Below, in pieces: positions 1 through 9,095 of a stretch of DNA of 64,000 bases (the stretch's first letter is position 1; every line of letters begins with the position of its first letter). A model generated the notes under the pieces. It made no database searches. It was not told where the DNA came from and saw only the letters and a list, made by a program, of their open reading frames with translations. Source of the stretch: Klebsiella sp. RHBSTW-00484 (GTDB taxonomy: Bacteria > Pseudomonadota > Gammaproteobacteria > Enterobacterales > Enterobacteriaceae); the NCBI RefSeq assembly GCF_013705725.1, contig NZ_CP055481.1, positions 6,076,001-6,140,000 on the forward strand. The letters are read 5' to 3'. The position numbers and the translations under genes were made by a program.

Positions 1-492
1 ATTGAATTATGCAAAAAACACCAAACACTGATTTCCTTCGACACCAATCTGCGGCTCAAACTGTGGCCGCTAGCCCGTGCCCGCGCCATCATTCATGAAA
101 CGATCCGTCATGTAGATTACTGCATGCCCAGCCTTGATGAAGCCCGTCTGCTCACCGGGAAACACCATGCAGATGAAATTACGGATTTCTATCTCCAGCT
201 TGGAGCAAAGAATGTGGTGTTAAAAATGGGCGCGGAAGGTGCGATGTTTGCCAATGAGAATCGCCGGGTCATCTATTCCGGCCATAAAGTCGCCACCGTC
301 GATGCTACCGGAGCCGGGGACTGTTTCTCAGGCGCTTTCCTTTATCGCATTATCAAAGGCGATTCACCGGAAGATGCGCTGTGCTACGCCAATGCCGCCG
401 CTGCGCTCACGACAACCGGTTATGGTGCCGTCGCACCCATTCCTCGCCAGCCACAAGTTGAAGTATTGATCCAGCAAACTCAATCACAGTAA
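1..492 (+). CDS. PfkB-family sugar kinase, 2-keto-3-deoxygluconate kinase-like (5' end cut off)
   Basis: The reading frame is open from the first base, so only the C-terminal 163 residues are visible. Near the left edge is SFDTNLRLKLWP, the D-x-N-x-R pattern typical of 2-dehydro-3-deoxygluconokinases. Near the end is DATGAGDCFSGAF, the PfkB signature with the anion hole GAGD and its catalytic Asp. The inferred reaction is ATP-dependent phosphorylation of KDG or a close sugar acid in the cytosol. A GntR/FCD regulator follows on the same strand, as expected for a sugar-acid operon. In E. coli ilvC is followed by ppiC instead, so this end of the window is accessory. The family is certain; the exact substrate is inferred from one motif. 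Confidence 0.8.
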   Translation: MELCKKHQTLISFDTNLRLKLWPLARARAIIHETIRHVDYCMPSLDEARLLTGKHHADEITDFYLQLGAKNVVLKMGAEGAMFANENRRVIYSGHKVATVDATGAGDCFSGAFLYRIIKGDSPEDALCYANAAAALTTTGYGAVAPIPRQPQVEVLIQQTQSQ

Positions 493-497
493 TCTCC

Positions 498-525
498 GCC
501 GCGCCTGCCAGCGCGGCACATTTTC
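498..525 (+). terminator. Candidate terminator after the sugar kinase
   Basis: A 7-bp GC stem, GCCGCGC (498-504) with GCGCGGC (511-517), has a 6-nt loop and is followed by ACATTTTC. The U-tract is short, so termination may be partial. Confidence 0.45.
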
Positions 526-635
526 GCACGGTACGCCAGCGGCAACTTGTTGCCATATATCATTTTCCCATTCCCGCAAATCTGTTATACAGTCACCTCT
601 ATTGCTGGCCGCAAACGGCCGCTCACCGAGTTAAC

Positions 636-1295
636 ATGCCGGAATTTTCAATCAATATGACAACGGACTTACTCAAAGACGTTATTTATCGTCGTATCAG
701 AGATATGATCATTAACGGCACATTACCGATGGGCTGCAAAATATCAGAATCAGCCCTCGCGACGCGTTTATCTTCCACTAAAGCGCCGGTACGCGACGCT
801 TTGAGACGTCTACAAAGCGAGGGACTGGTACATATCCGTCCGAAAAGCGGAACTTTTGTTTTCAATCTGAGCGATATTGAGTTCAATGGGTTGCTGGAGT
901 TTCGTTATTTTGTCGAGGCAAAAGCGCTGAGGCTGTCCCTGCATCGTAATCAGCGCCAGCTGGTACAAGCATTATCTTCCTATCTCGACCACATGACGTT
1001 TTGTCTGGAAAATAATTCCACGCATGAATATATTCGCCTCGATAATCTGTTCCACGAGGCATTATTCACCTATTGCGGCAATGCCTATTTACAGCAATCC
1101 TACGTGCTTATTTCCGCGCAGATGGCGACAATTCGTAATTACCTTGGCAGCAATGACGAACATATGCATCGTTCTCATCAACAGCATGTCGCAATCATTC
1201 AGGCCATCCAGGATGCGGATGCTGAAAAAGCGCTCCAGGCATTACAGGAACATATCCTTCCAGAAAAAGGCGCGTATTGGGGACAATTCGGCTAA
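636..1295 (+). CDS. GntR-family (FadR/FCD subfamily) transcriptional regulator
   Basis: A 219-residue protein with an N-terminal winged helix-turn-helix (about residues 10-75, including the segment KAPVRDALRRLQSEGLV typical of GntR proteins) and an all-helical FCD effector domain (about 90-215). FCD domains usually bind a carboxylate sugar acid or organic acid, often through a metal held by Asp/His; a D-N-L-F-H segment and later H-x(3)-H residues fit that. It lies 143 bp downstream of the KDG-kinase-like gene on the same strand and is probably its local regulator. A second ATG at 657 (MTTDLLKDVIYRR) is an equally plausible start because Shine-Dalgarno sequences are weak at both. The effector is unknown. 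Confidence 0.85.
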   Translation: MPEFSINMTTDLLKDVIYRRIRDMIINGTLPMGCKISESALATRLSSTKAPVRDALRRLQSEGLVHIRPKSGTFVFNLSDIEFNGLLEFRYFVEAKALRLSLHRNQRQLVQALSSYLDHMTFCLENNSTHEYIRLDNLFHEALFTYCGNAYLQQSYVLISAQMATIRNYLGSNDEHMHRSHQQHVAIIQAIQDADAEKALQALQEHILPEKGAYWGQFG

Positions 1296-1323
1296 CAAAA
1301 CGGCAATCGCGTCAAAAGCAGAT

Positions 1324-1359
1324 AAAAAAACGGCCCGGTAGCAAGCGCTGACCGGGCCG
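1324..1359 (-). terminator. Rho-independent terminator of ilvC
   Basis: A 9-bp perfect stem, CGGCCCGGT (1331-1339) with ACCGGGCCG (1351-1359), is flanked on its left by seven A residues. On the minus strand this reads as a GC hairpin followed by U7, 20 bp after the ilvC stop codon. Confidence 0.85.
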
Positions 1360-1377
1360 GATGATAACAAGGTTTTA

Positions 1378-2853
1378 TTAGCCAGCTACTGCAATACGTT
1401 TCATATCGGTCATATAGCCGCGCAGTTTCTGGCCTACTTCTTCAATCGCATGGCTACGAATGGCTTCATTCACATCGCGCAGCTGGGCGTTGTCGACAGC
1501 GCCTTCAGCAATCGCTTTGCCCAGGTCGCCAGTTTGCAGCGTGGTCATAAACTCTTTCAGCAGCGGTACGCAAGCGTAAGAGAACAGGTAGTTGCCGTAT
1601 TCTGCGGTATCAGAGATAACTACGTTCATTTCGTACAGACGCTTACGGGCTATGGTGTTCGCAATCAGCGGCAGCTCGTGCAGTGATTCGTAGTAAGCCG
1701 ACTCTTCGATGATGCCGGAATCAACCATGGTTTCGAATGCCAGCTCAACGCCCGCTTTCACCATCGCGATCATCAGGACGCCTTTATCAAAGTACTCCTG
1801 CTCGCCGATTTTACCGTCGAACTGGGCAGCGGTTTCGAACGCGGTTTTACCGGTCTCTTCACGCCAGGTCAGCAGTTTCTTATCGTCGTTGGCCCAGTCA
1901 GCCATCATACCGGAGGAGAATTCACCGGAGATGATGTCGTCCATGTGTTTCTGGAACAGCGGCGCCATGATCTCTTTCAACTGTTCAGACAGCGCGTAAG
2001 CACGCAGCTTAGCCGGGTTAGACAGACGGTCCATCATCAGGGTGATGCCGCCCTGCTTCAGCGCTTCGGTGATGGTTTCCCAGCCGAACTGAATCAGTTT
2101 TTCAGCATATGCCGGGTCAGTACCTTCTTCCACCAGCTTGTCGAAGCACAGCAGAGAACCGGCCTGCAGCATACCGCACAGGATAGTCTGCTCGCCCATC
2201 AGGTCAGATTTCACTTCCGCGACGAAAGAGGATTCCAGTACGCCCGCACGGTGACCGCCGGTTGCAGCTGCCCAGGCTTTGGCAATCGCCATACCTTCGC
2301 CTTTCGGGTCGTTTTCCGGATGAACGGCGATCAGCGTCGGCACACCAAAACCACGTTTGTACTCTTCACGTACTTCGGTACCCGGGCACTTCGGAGCAAC
2401 CATCACTACGGTGATGTCTTTACGGATCTGCTCGCCCACTTCCACGACGTTGAAACCGTGGGAGTAACCCAGCGCCGCGCCGTCTTTCATCAGCGGCTGA
2501 ACAGAACGCACAACGTCGGAGTGCTGTTTATCAGGAGTCAAGTTAACCACCAGATCTGCCTGCGGAACCAGCTCTTCGTAGGTACCGACTTTAAAGCCGT
2601 TTTCAGTCGCTTTACGCCAGGAAGCGCGCTTCTCGGCAATCGCTTCTTTACGCAGGGCGTAAGAGATATCCAGACCGGAGTCACGCATGTTCAGGCCCTG
2701 GTTCAGGCCCTGAGCGCCACAGCCGACGATGACCACTTTTTTACCCTGAAGGTAGCTCGCGCCGTCGGCGAATTCGTCGCGGCCCATAAAGCGACATTTA
2801 CCCAGCTGTGCCAGCTGCTGGCGCAAGTTCAGTGTATTAAAGTAGTTAGCCAT
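1378..2853 (-). CDS. ilvC: Ketol-acid reductoisomerase (class II)
   Basis: Converts acetolactate or acetohydroxybutyrate to the dihydroxy acids of the Val/Ile pathway, using NADPH and Mg2+. The start at 2853 ([13 protein letters not shown]) gives 491 residues, the length of the E. coli class II enzyme, and is preceded by GGAG; the frame continues 22 codons upstream but without a plausible start context. The NADPH-binding GCGAQG motif lies near residue 45, followed by the long duplicated C-terminal domain of class II enzymes. It is divergent from ilvY across 151 bp, the usual arrangement in which IlvY activates ilvC when acetolactate-type inducers are bound. Confidence 0.98.
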   Translation of the reverse strand: MANYFNTLNLRQQLAQLGKCRFMGRDEFADGASYLQGKKVVIVGCGAQGLNQGLNMRDSGLDISYALRKEAIAEKRASWRKATENGFKVGTYEELVPQADLVVNLTPDKQHSDVVRSVQPLMKDGAALGYSHGFNVVEVGEQIRKDITVVMVAPKCPGTEVREEYKRGFGVPTLIAVHPENDPKGEGMAIAKAWAAATGGHRAGVLESSFVAEVKSDLMGEQTILCGMLQAGSLLCFDKLVEEGTDPAYAEKLIQFGWETITEALKQGGITLMMDRLSNPAKLRAYALSEQLKEIMAPLFQKHMDDIISGEFSSGMMADWANDDKKLLTWREETGKTAFETAAQFDGKIGEQEYFDKGVLMIAMVKAGVELAFETMVDSGIIEESAYYESLHELPLIANTIARKRLYEMNVVISDTAEYGNYLFSYACVPLLKEFMTTLQTGDLGKAIAEGAVDNAQLRDVNEAIRSHAIEEVGQKLRGYMTDMKRIAVAG

Positions 2854-2963
2854 GATGGTGTACTCCGTGATGTTGTGTGTCTTATTGTTCGGTTCGCTTT
2901 TGCGAGAATGAACCCACATTACAACAGGAAATTTATTGCGGAAATTGATATATTCACAACGTC

Positions 2964-2984
2964 ACATTGCAATTTATGCAATGT
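2964..2984. promoter_or_regulatory. Candidate IlvY operator between ilvC and ilvY
   Basis: A perfect inverted repeat, ACATTGCA (2964-2971) and TGCAATGT (2977-2984) separated by 5 bp, lies 20 bp upstream of the ilvY start. LysR-type proteins bind T-N11-A dyads here in E. coli, where IlvY both autorepresses and activates ilvC. A looser second site may lie near 2935-2955. The assignment is inferred from position and symmetry. Confidence 0.6.
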
Positions 2985-3004
2985 AGAAAACCGGAGACTC
3001 GTCT

Positions 3005-3895
3005 GTGGATTTACGCGATCTAAAAACCTTTCTGCATCTGGCGGAAAGCCGCCATTTTGGCCGCAGCGCGCGGGCGATGCACGTCAGCCCCTCTACGCTT
3101 TCCCGGCAAATTCAACGGCTGGAAGAGGATCTCGGTCAGGCGCTGTTTATTCGTGATAACCGTACGGTAACGCTCACCGAAGCGGGCGAAGAGCTACGCG
3201 TCTTTGCCCAACAGACGCTGTTGCAGTATCAGCAATTACGCCACACCATCGATCAGCAAGGGCCGTCGCTGTCGGGCGAGCTACATATTTTCTGCTCGGT
3301 GACCGCCGCCTATAGCCATCTGCCGCCCATTCTCGACCGTTTTCGCGCCGAACACCCGTCGGTGGAGATTAAGCTCACCACCGGCGATGCCGCCGACGCG
3401 ATGGAAAAAGTGGTCACCGGAGAAGCGGACCTGGCGATTGCCGGTAAGCCGGAGACGCTGCCCGGCGCGGTGGCGTTCTCCATGCTGGAAAATCTGGCGG
3501 TGGTACTGATCGCCCCGGCGTTACCCTGCCCGGTGCGCAATCAGGTCTCCGTTGATGACCCCGATTGGTCAACGGTACCGTTTATCATGGCCGATCAGGG
3601 GCCGGTGCGCCGTCGGATTGAACTGTGGTTCCGCCGTCATAAAATCAGCAATCCATCAATTTACGCCACGGTCGGCGGCCATGAAGCGATGGTATCAATG
3701 GTAGCGCTGGGCTGCGGCGTAGCGCTGCTGCCGGAAGTGGTGCTGGAAAACAGCCCGGAACCGGTACGTAACCGCGTGATGATTTTAGAGCGCAGCGATG
3801 AGAAAACACCGTTCGAGCTGGGCGTCTGCGCACAGAAAAAACGGCTGCATGAGCCGCTGATTGATGCATTCTGGGAAATTGTTCAGGTTAAATAA
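3005..3895 (+). CDS. ilvY: LysR-type activator of ilvC
   Basis: A 296-residue LysR protein with a GTG start, an N-terminal helix-turn-helix (MDLRDLKTFLHLAESRHFG, then SPSTLSRQIQRLEEDLG) and a periplasmic-binding-protein-like effector domain. The divergent position next to ilvC identifies it as IlvY, which senses acetolactate/acetohydroxybutyrate and turns on ilvC. Length and start codon agree with the E. coli protein. The helix-turn-helix begins within the first 20 residues, as usual for the family, so the start is secure. Confidence 0.96.
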   Translation: MDLRDLKTFLHLAESRHFGRSARAMHVSPSTLSRQIQRLEEDLGQALFIRDNRTVTLTEAGEELRVFAQQTLLQYQQLRHTIDQQGPSLSGELHIFCSVTAAYSHLPPILDRFRAEHPSVEIKLTTGDAADAMEKVVTGEADLAIAGKPETLPGAVAFSMLENLAVVLIAPALPCPVRNQVSVDDPDWSTVPFIMADQGPVRRRIELWFRRHKISNPSIYATVGGHEAMVSMVALGCGVALLPEVVLENSPEPVRNRVMILERSDEKTPFELGVCAQKKRLHEPLIDAFWEIVQVK

Positions 3896-3949
3896 GGAAA
3901 AAACACGCGCCAGAAACGCTGTTTCCAGCAAGAGCGCGGCATCCCGTCA

Positions 3950-4366
3950 TTAATCAGGGTACGACGTGGTGATCACCGTCGTATCTTTTCCATTGTACTG
4001 AAATGTTATTTTCGTTTCTCCGCCCGCATAAAACTGGTCAATGCTTAAATCATTAACACCCTGCCATTTATAGTCTGCGGACATCACGTTATCAGGGTTG
4101 TCGATATGCTGGTTTTGGCCTGGTTGCGGATTTTTAATAAAATCGTTTAGCGCATCTGGCCGGATCTTAGAAAGATAAACAGCGTAAGCCTGTAACAATC
4201 CCATCTCTTTATATTGGCAAGAATTTACAAAAACCATTTCCTCCGGTGTGTCTTTCTGCAGGCAAATAATATTCGCAGAGAGATCATCTTTCACTATCTC
4301 ATCAGCATTGACCGTGGAACACAGCAAACAAAAAAATCCAGATAAAAATAAAGGGAATAGTTTCAT
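3950..4366 (-). CDS. Small secreted protein of unknown function
   Basis: I do not recognise this protein. From the ATG at 4366 (MKLFPLFLSGFF) it is 138 residues, with a classical signal peptide ending in a V-N-A/D-E cleavage site, so it is probably periplasmic. An ATG three codons upstream (4375) is also possible, but GGATGG lies at good spacing for the inner start. The mature part has two Cys residues (the CLQKD and SCQYKE segments) that could form a disulfide, an Asp/Asn/Gln-rich middle and a C-terminus with predicted beta strands. It sits between ilvY and ilvA with its own frame on the ilvA strand, 59 bp upstream of the ilvA stop, where E. coli has no gene. A small inhibitor or binding protein is possible but speculative. 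Confidence 0.75.
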   Translation of the reverse strand: MKLFPLFLSGFFCLLCSTVNADEIVKDDLSANIICLQKDTPEEMVFVNSCQYKEMGLLQAYAVYLSKIRPDALNDFIKNPQPGQNQHIDNPDNVMSADYKWQGVNDLSIDQFYAGGETKITFQYNGKDTTVITTSYPD

Positions 4367-4434
4367 ATAAACCATCCATGATTTACTTCAACGTAAAATA
4401 ATCCCCCTTCCGATACAGAAGAGGGATGAGATCG

Positions 4435-5976
4435 CTACGCCAGGAAAAAACGGAACGCTGGGTTATTACTCTCATCGTGACAGTCGTAGCCTAGCTCATG
4501 CAACCGGCTTTCGAAATCAGGCTCATGATCGGCAAGCTCGAATGCCGCCAGCACGCGACCATAATCGGTTCCGTGGCTGCGATAGTGGAACAGAGAAATA
4601 TTCCAGTGGGTGCCCAGCGTATGCAGGAACTTCAGCAAAGCACCGGGGGATTCCGGAAACTCGAAGCTAAACAGGCGTTCTTGCAGCGGTTGCGACGGAC
4701 GTCCGCCGACCATGTAGCGCACATGAAGCTTGGCCATTTCATCGTCGGAGAGATCCACTACGCTATAGCCACCCTCGTGCAGCAGATTAAGAATTTCTTT
4801 ACGCTCTTCCAGACCGCGGCTTAGGCGCACACCGACAAATATGCAGGCGTTTTTCGCATCGGCGAAGCGGTAGTTGAACTCGGTGACCGAACGCCCACCC
4901 AGCAGCTGACAGAACTTGAGAAAGCTACCTTTCTCTTCCGGAATAGTTACCGCCAGTAGCGCTTCGCGTTGCTCACCCAGCTCGCAACGTTCGGAAACGT
5001 AGCGCAGGCCGTGGAAGTTAACGTTCGCACCGGAAAGCACGTGCGCCAGGCGTTCACCGCGAATATTGTGCTGAGCGATATATTTTTTCATCCCCGCCAG
5101 CGCCAGCGCGCCGGAAGGCTCTGCCACCGCACGCACGTCTTCAAACAGGTCTTTCATCGCCGCGCAGATCGCATCGCTATCGACGGTAATGATGTCGTCG
5201 AGATACTCCCGGCAAACGCGAAAAGTTTCATCGCCGATGCGTTTTACCGCCACACCTTCAGCAAACAGCCCGACGCGGGGCAAATCGACCGGATGGCCCG
5301 CGTCCAGTGCGGCTTTCAGGCAGGCAGAGTCTTCTGCTTCAACTGCAATCACTTTGATTTGTGGCATCAGCTGTTTGATCAACACCGCTACGCCTGCCGC
5401 CAGGCCGCCGCCGCCGACCGGTACGAATACCCGGTCGATATGGGCATCCTGCTGCAACAGTTCCAGTGCCAATGTACCCTGCCCGGCGATCACCATCGGA
5501 TGATCGAACGGCGGTACCCAGGTGAACCCCTGCTGCTGCGACAGCTCAATGGCTTTGGCTTTCGCTTCATCGAAGTTAGCACCGTGCAGCAATACCTCTC
5601 CGCCGAAGCCGCGAACGGCATCGACTTTAATATCCGCAGTTGCGGTTGGCATGACGATCAGCGCCTTCACCCCCAGACGAGAAGCTGAGAAAGCGACGCC
5701 CTGAGCATGGTTGCCCGCCGAAGCGGTAATTACGCCATGAGATTTCTGCTCTTCAGTCAGCCCCGCCATCATCGCGTAAGCGCCACGCAACTTGAAGCTA
5801 TGTACCGGCTGACGGTCTTCGCGCTTCACCAGAATCACGTTATCGAGGCGCGACGACAGCTTGTCCATTTTTTGCAGCGGTGTAACCTGCACCGCTTCAT
5901 AGACCGGTGCGCGTAGCACCGCTCTGAGATATTCCGCCCCCTCAGGGGCGGCGGATAGGGGTTGTGACTCGGCCAT
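4435..5976 (-). CDS. ilvA: Threonine deaminase (biosynthetic)
   Basis: PLP enzyme that converts threonine to 2-oxobutyrate, the committed step of isoleucine synthesis, inhibited by isoleucine. The PLP lysine lies in HSFKLRGAYAMM (about residue 62), followed by the glycine-rich phosphate loop VGGGGLAAG. Two C-terminal ACT-like regulatory subdomains follow (the segments AVTIPEEKGSFLKF and SFEFPESPGALLKF). The start MAESQPLS gives 513 residues, one shorter than E. coli because the terminal Gly is missing. ATG ATG overlaps the ilvD stop; the second ATG matches the E. coli N-terminus. Last gene of the ilvGMEDA operon. Confidence 0.98.
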   Translation of the reverse strand: MAESQPLSAAPEGAEYLRAVLRAPVYEAVQVTPLQKMDKLSSRLDNVILVKREDRQPVHSFKLRGAYAMMAGLTEEQKSHGVITASAGNHAQGVAFSASRLGVKALIVMPTATADIKVDAVRGFGGEVLLHGANFDEAKAKAIELSQQQGFTWVPPFDHPMVIAGQGTLALELLQQDAHIDRVFVPVGGGGLAAGVAVLIKQLMPQIKVIAVEAEDSACLKAALDAGHPVDLPRVGLFAEGVAVKRIGDETFRVCREYLDDIITVDSDAICAAMKDLFEDVRAVAEPSGALALAGMKKYIAQHNIRGERLAHVLSGANVNFHGLRYVSERCELGEQREALLAVTIPEEKGSFLKFCQLLGGRSVTEFNYRFADAKNACIFVGVRLSRGLEERKEILNLLHEGGYSVVDLSDDEMAKLHVRYMVGGRPSQPLQERLFSFEFPESPGALLKFLHTLGTHWNISLFHYRSHGTDYGRVLAAFELADHEPDFESRLHELGYDCHDESNNPAFRFFLA

Positions 5977-5978
5977 CA

Positions 5979-7829
5979 TTAACCCCCAAGTTTTGATTTA
6001 TCACGCACTGCGCCTTTGTCAGCACTGGTTGCCAGACTGGCATAGGCGCGAAGGGCGAAGGAAACCTGACGTTCACGAGCTTTCGGTGTCCAGGCTTTAT
6101 CGCCGCGGGCTTCCTGCGCTTCACGGCGTGCTGCAATCTCAGCATCGCTCAGTTGCAACTGAATGCCACGATTCGGGATGTCGATAGCAATCATGTCGCC
6201 ATCTTCAATAATGGCGATATTGCCGCCACTGGCCGCTTCCGGTGAAACGTGGCCAATAGACAGACCCGATGTGCCGCCAGAGAAACGACCGTCGGTGATT
6301 AGCGCACAGGCTTTGCCCAGCCCCATAGATTTCAGGAAGGTCGTCGGATAGAGCATTTCCTGCATGCCTGGCCCGCCTTTCGGCCCTTCATAGCGAATCA
6401 CCACCACGTCGCCAGCCACCACTTTACCGCCAAGAATCGCTTCGACCGCGTCGTCCTGGCTCTCATACACTTTAGCCGGGCCGGTAAATTTCAGAATGCT
6501 GTCATCAACGCCGGCGGTTTTAACGATGCAGCCGTTCTCCGCAAAGTTACCGTACAGCACTGCCAGACCACCGTCTTTGCTGTAGGCATGTTCCAGCGAG
6601 CGGATACAGCCTTCGGCACGATCGTCATCCAGCGTATCCCAGCGACAGTTCTGCGAAAACGCCTGAGTGGTACGTACACCCGCAGGGCCAGCACGGAACA
6701 TCTCTTTCACCGCTTCGTCTTTCGTCAGCATGACATCATAGCGATCGAGGGTTTGCGGCAAGGTCAGGCCAAGGACGTTTTTCACATCACGATTCAACAG
6801 CCCGGCACGATCCAGCTCGCCCAAAATACCCAGCACGCCGCCTGCACGGTGGACGTCTTCCATATGATACTTCTGGGTGCTTGGGGCGACTTTGCACAGT
6901 TGCGGCACGTTACGGGACAGCTTGTCGATATCCGTCATGGTGAAGTCGATTTCAGCTTCCTGCGCCGCCGCCAGCAGATGCAGTACGGTGTTGGTAGAGC
7001 CGCCCATGGCGATATCCAGGGTCATCGCGTTTTCGAACGCCGCTTTGCTGGCAATATTACGCGGCAGCGCGGAGGTATCATCCTGTTCGTAATAACGCTT
7101 GGTCAGCTCAACGATGCGTGAGCCCGCATTCAGGAACAACTGCTTACGATCGGCGTGGGTCGCCAACAGCGAACCGTTGCCCGGCTGCGACAGGCCCAGC
7201 GCTTCGGTCAGGCAGTTCATGGAGTTGGCCGTGAACATCCCCGAGCAAGAGCCGCAGGTCGGGCAGGCAGAACGTTCGACCTGGTCGCTTTGGTCATCGG
7301 AGACTTTCGGGTCAGCGCCCTGAATCATGGCATCAACCAGATCGAGTTTAATGATCTGATCGGAAAGTTTGGTTTTCCCCGCTTCCATCGGGCCGCCAGA
7401 AACGAAAATCACCGGAATGTTCAGGCGCAGAGACGCCATTAGCATCCCCGGGGTGATTTTATCGCAGTTGGAGATACAGACCATGGCATCGGCGCAGTGT
7501 GCGTTAACCATGTACTCCACCGAGTCGGCGATCAGCTCGCGGGATGGCAGTGAATAAAGCATACCCCCGTGGCCCATGGCGATCCCATCATCCACGGCAA
7601 TGGTGTTAAATTCTTTGGCGACGCCGCCAGAGGCTTCAATTTGCTCCGCAACCAGCTTACCAAGATCGCGCAGGTGAACGTGGCCAGGCACGAACTGGGT
7701 GAAGGAGTTAACGACGGCGATAATCGGCTTGCCGAAATCGGCGTCGGTCATTCCAGTGGCGCGCCACAGCGCGCGGGCACCCGCCATATTGCGGCCGTGA
7801 GTGGTTGTGGCGGAACGGTACTTAGGCAT
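5979..7829 (-). CDS. ilvD: Dihydroxy-acid dehydratase
   Basis: Dehydrates 2,3-dihydroxy-isovalerate and its ethyl homologue to the 2-oxo acids of Val and Ile, using an Fe-S cluster. 616 residues, as in E. coli. Cluster cysteines are visible in [12 protein letters not shown] and [16 protein letters not shown], and the C-terminal IlvD signature [15 protein letters not shown] is intact. It is translationally coupled to ilvA (stop and start overlap) and lies 61 bp after ilvE. Confidence 0.98.
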   Translation of the reverse strand: MPKYRSATTTHGRNMAGARALWRATGMTDADFGKPIIAVVNSFTQFVPGHVHLRDLGKLVAEQIEASGGVAKEFNTIAVDDGIAMGHGGMLYSLPSRELIADSVEYMVNAHCADAMVCISNCDKITPGMLMASLRLNIPVIFVSGGPMEAGKTKLSDQIIKLDLVDAMIQGADPKVSDDQSDQVERSACPTCGSCSGMFTANSMNCLTEALGLSQPGNGSLLATHADRKQLFLNAGSRIVELTKRYYEQDDTSALPRNIASKAAFENAMTLDIAMGGSTNTVLHLLAAAQEAEIDFTMTDIDKLSRNVPQLCKVAPSTQKYHMEDVHRAGGVLGILGELDRAGLLNRDVKNVLGLTLPQTLDRYDVMLTKDEAVKEMFRAGPAGVRTTQAFSQNCRWDTLDDDRAEGCIRSLEHAYSKDGGLAVLYGNFAENGCIVKTAGVDDSILKFTGPAKVYESQDDAVEAILGGKVVAGDVVVIRYEGPKGGPGMQEMLYPTTFLKSMGLGKACALITDGRFSGGTSGLSIGHVSPEAASGGNIAIIEDGDMIAIDIPNRGIQLQLSDAEIAARREAQEARGDKAWTPKARERQVSFALRAYASLATSADKGAVRDKSKLGG

Positions 7830-7890
7830 GCTTTAGTTACTCCCAATTTCTGTTAAATGGGGCGTTGCGTGTCGCCCCATCTTTTTATGC

Positions 7891-8820
7891 TTATTGATTA
7901 ACCTGATCCAGCCAGCCCCATTTATCCTCGGTTTCACCGGTGAAGAGGCCAAAGAATGCTTGCTGAATACGTTTGGTGATCGGGCCGCAGCGGCCTTCGC
8001 CGACCTGAATACCATCGACGCTACGTACCGGCGTGATTTCAGCGGCAGTACCGGACATGAAGACTTCGTCAGCCAGATACAAGGATTCACGAGACAATAC
8101 CTGCTCGCGCACTTCAAGGCCCAGATCTTTCGCCAGCTTGATGATAGCGTCGCGAGTGATCCCAGGCAGCGCAGAAGAGGTGAACGGCGGAGTAAACAAC
8201 ACGCCATCTTTTACTTCAAACAGGTTTTCACCTGCACCTTCAGAGATGTAGCCGTTGACGTCCAGCGCGATCCCTTCCTGATAGCCATGACGGCGCGCTT
8301 CGCTGCCGACCAATAGAGAAGAGAGGTAGTTACCGCCTGCTTTTGCCGCTGTTGGGATAGTATTTGGTGCAGCACGATTCCAGGAAGAAACCATCGCATC
8401 GATCCCCTGATCTAGCGCTTCGGCACCCAGATAGGCACCCCACGGGAACGCCGCGATGATCACGTCAGTGGTGTAGCCGTCTGGTGGGTTAACGCCCATG
8501 CCAACATCACCAACAAAGACCAGCGGACGGATATAGGCGCTGGTCAGATTATTTTTGCGCAGCACTTCACGGCAGGCTTCCATTAGTTCATCAACGCTCT
8601 GAGAGACCGGGAAACGATAGATTTTGGCGGAGTCACGCAGGCGCTGCATGTGCTCGCGATGACGAAATACTACCGGGCCCTTGTGTGAATCGTAGCAGCG
8701 GATGCCTTCGAATACAGAAGTGCCGTAGTGCAGCGCGTGGGACATGACATGTACCTTCGCATCTTCCCAACGTACCATCTCACCGTTGAACCAGATGTAG
8801 TCCGCTTTTTTCGTCGTCAT
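7891..8820 (-). CDS. ilvE: Branched-chain amino acid aminotransferase
   Basis: Fold-type IV PLP transaminase that performs the last step of Val, Ile and Leu synthesis. 309 residues, full length, starting MTTKKADYIWFNGEMV. The catalytic PLP lysine lies in AAKAGGNYLSSLL (about residue 160), and the class-IV signature EGAGENLFEVKDG follows. Third structural gene of ilvGMEDA, 17 bp after ilvM. Confidence 0.98.
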   Translation of the reverse strand: MTTKKADYIWFNGEMVRWEDAKVHVMSHALHYGTSVFEGIRCYDSHKGPVVFRHREHMQRLRDSAKIYRFPVSQSVDELMEACREVLRKNNLTSAYIRPLVFVGDVGMGVNPPDGYTTDVIIAAFPWGAYLGAEALDQGIDAMVSSWNRAAPNTIPTAAKAGGNYLSSLLVGSEARRHGYQEGIALDVNGYISEGAGENLFEVKDGVLFTPPFTSSALPGITRDAIIKLAKDLGLEVREQVLSRESLYLADEVFMSGTAAEITPVRSVDGIQVGEGRCGPITKRIQQAFFGLFTGETEDKWGWLDQVNQ

Positions 8821-8837
8821 TTCTTTTCCTTTTGCGC

Positions 8838-9095
8838 TCAGGCGCGAATTTGTTGTGATGTAGGTTGCTGGATCTCGACGCAGGCAACGTCGATCAGTTT
8901 GCTTAATTGACTAAACAGTAATTCGACGGGCCGCTGGCTGGCAACGGTCAACTCGATATTAATATTCCGGGCGTCGGCAGCCGTTTCCATATTCATGGCG
9001 CAAATCTGGAATCCGCGATGGCGCACTACGCGCAGCACACGTTCTAAAGTTTCTGGGTTAGAGCGAGCCTGTAAAGCGACTTGATGTTGCATCAT
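8838..9095 (-). CDS. ilvM: Acetolactate synthase II small subunit
   Basis: An 85-residue ACT-domain regulatory subunit of acetohydroxy acid synthase II ([20 protein letters not shown]). The E. coli subunit is 87 residues. It stabilises the IlvG catalytic dimer and the isozyme is valine-insensitive. Its ATG overlaps the ilvG stop codon by 4 bp, so translation is coupled. Confidence 0.97.
   Translation of the reverse strand: MMQHQVALQARSNPETLERVLRVVRHRGFQICAMNMETAADARNINIELTVASQRPVELLFSQLSKLIDVACVEIQQPTSQQIRA

Noticed and set aside
1945..3156. A 403-codon open frame on the plus strand across ilvC
   Set aside because: It is antisense to ilvC and runs into the start of ilvY. Its composition (His/Arg/Phe-rich) is the usual shadow of a high-GC3 gene, and it matches no family.
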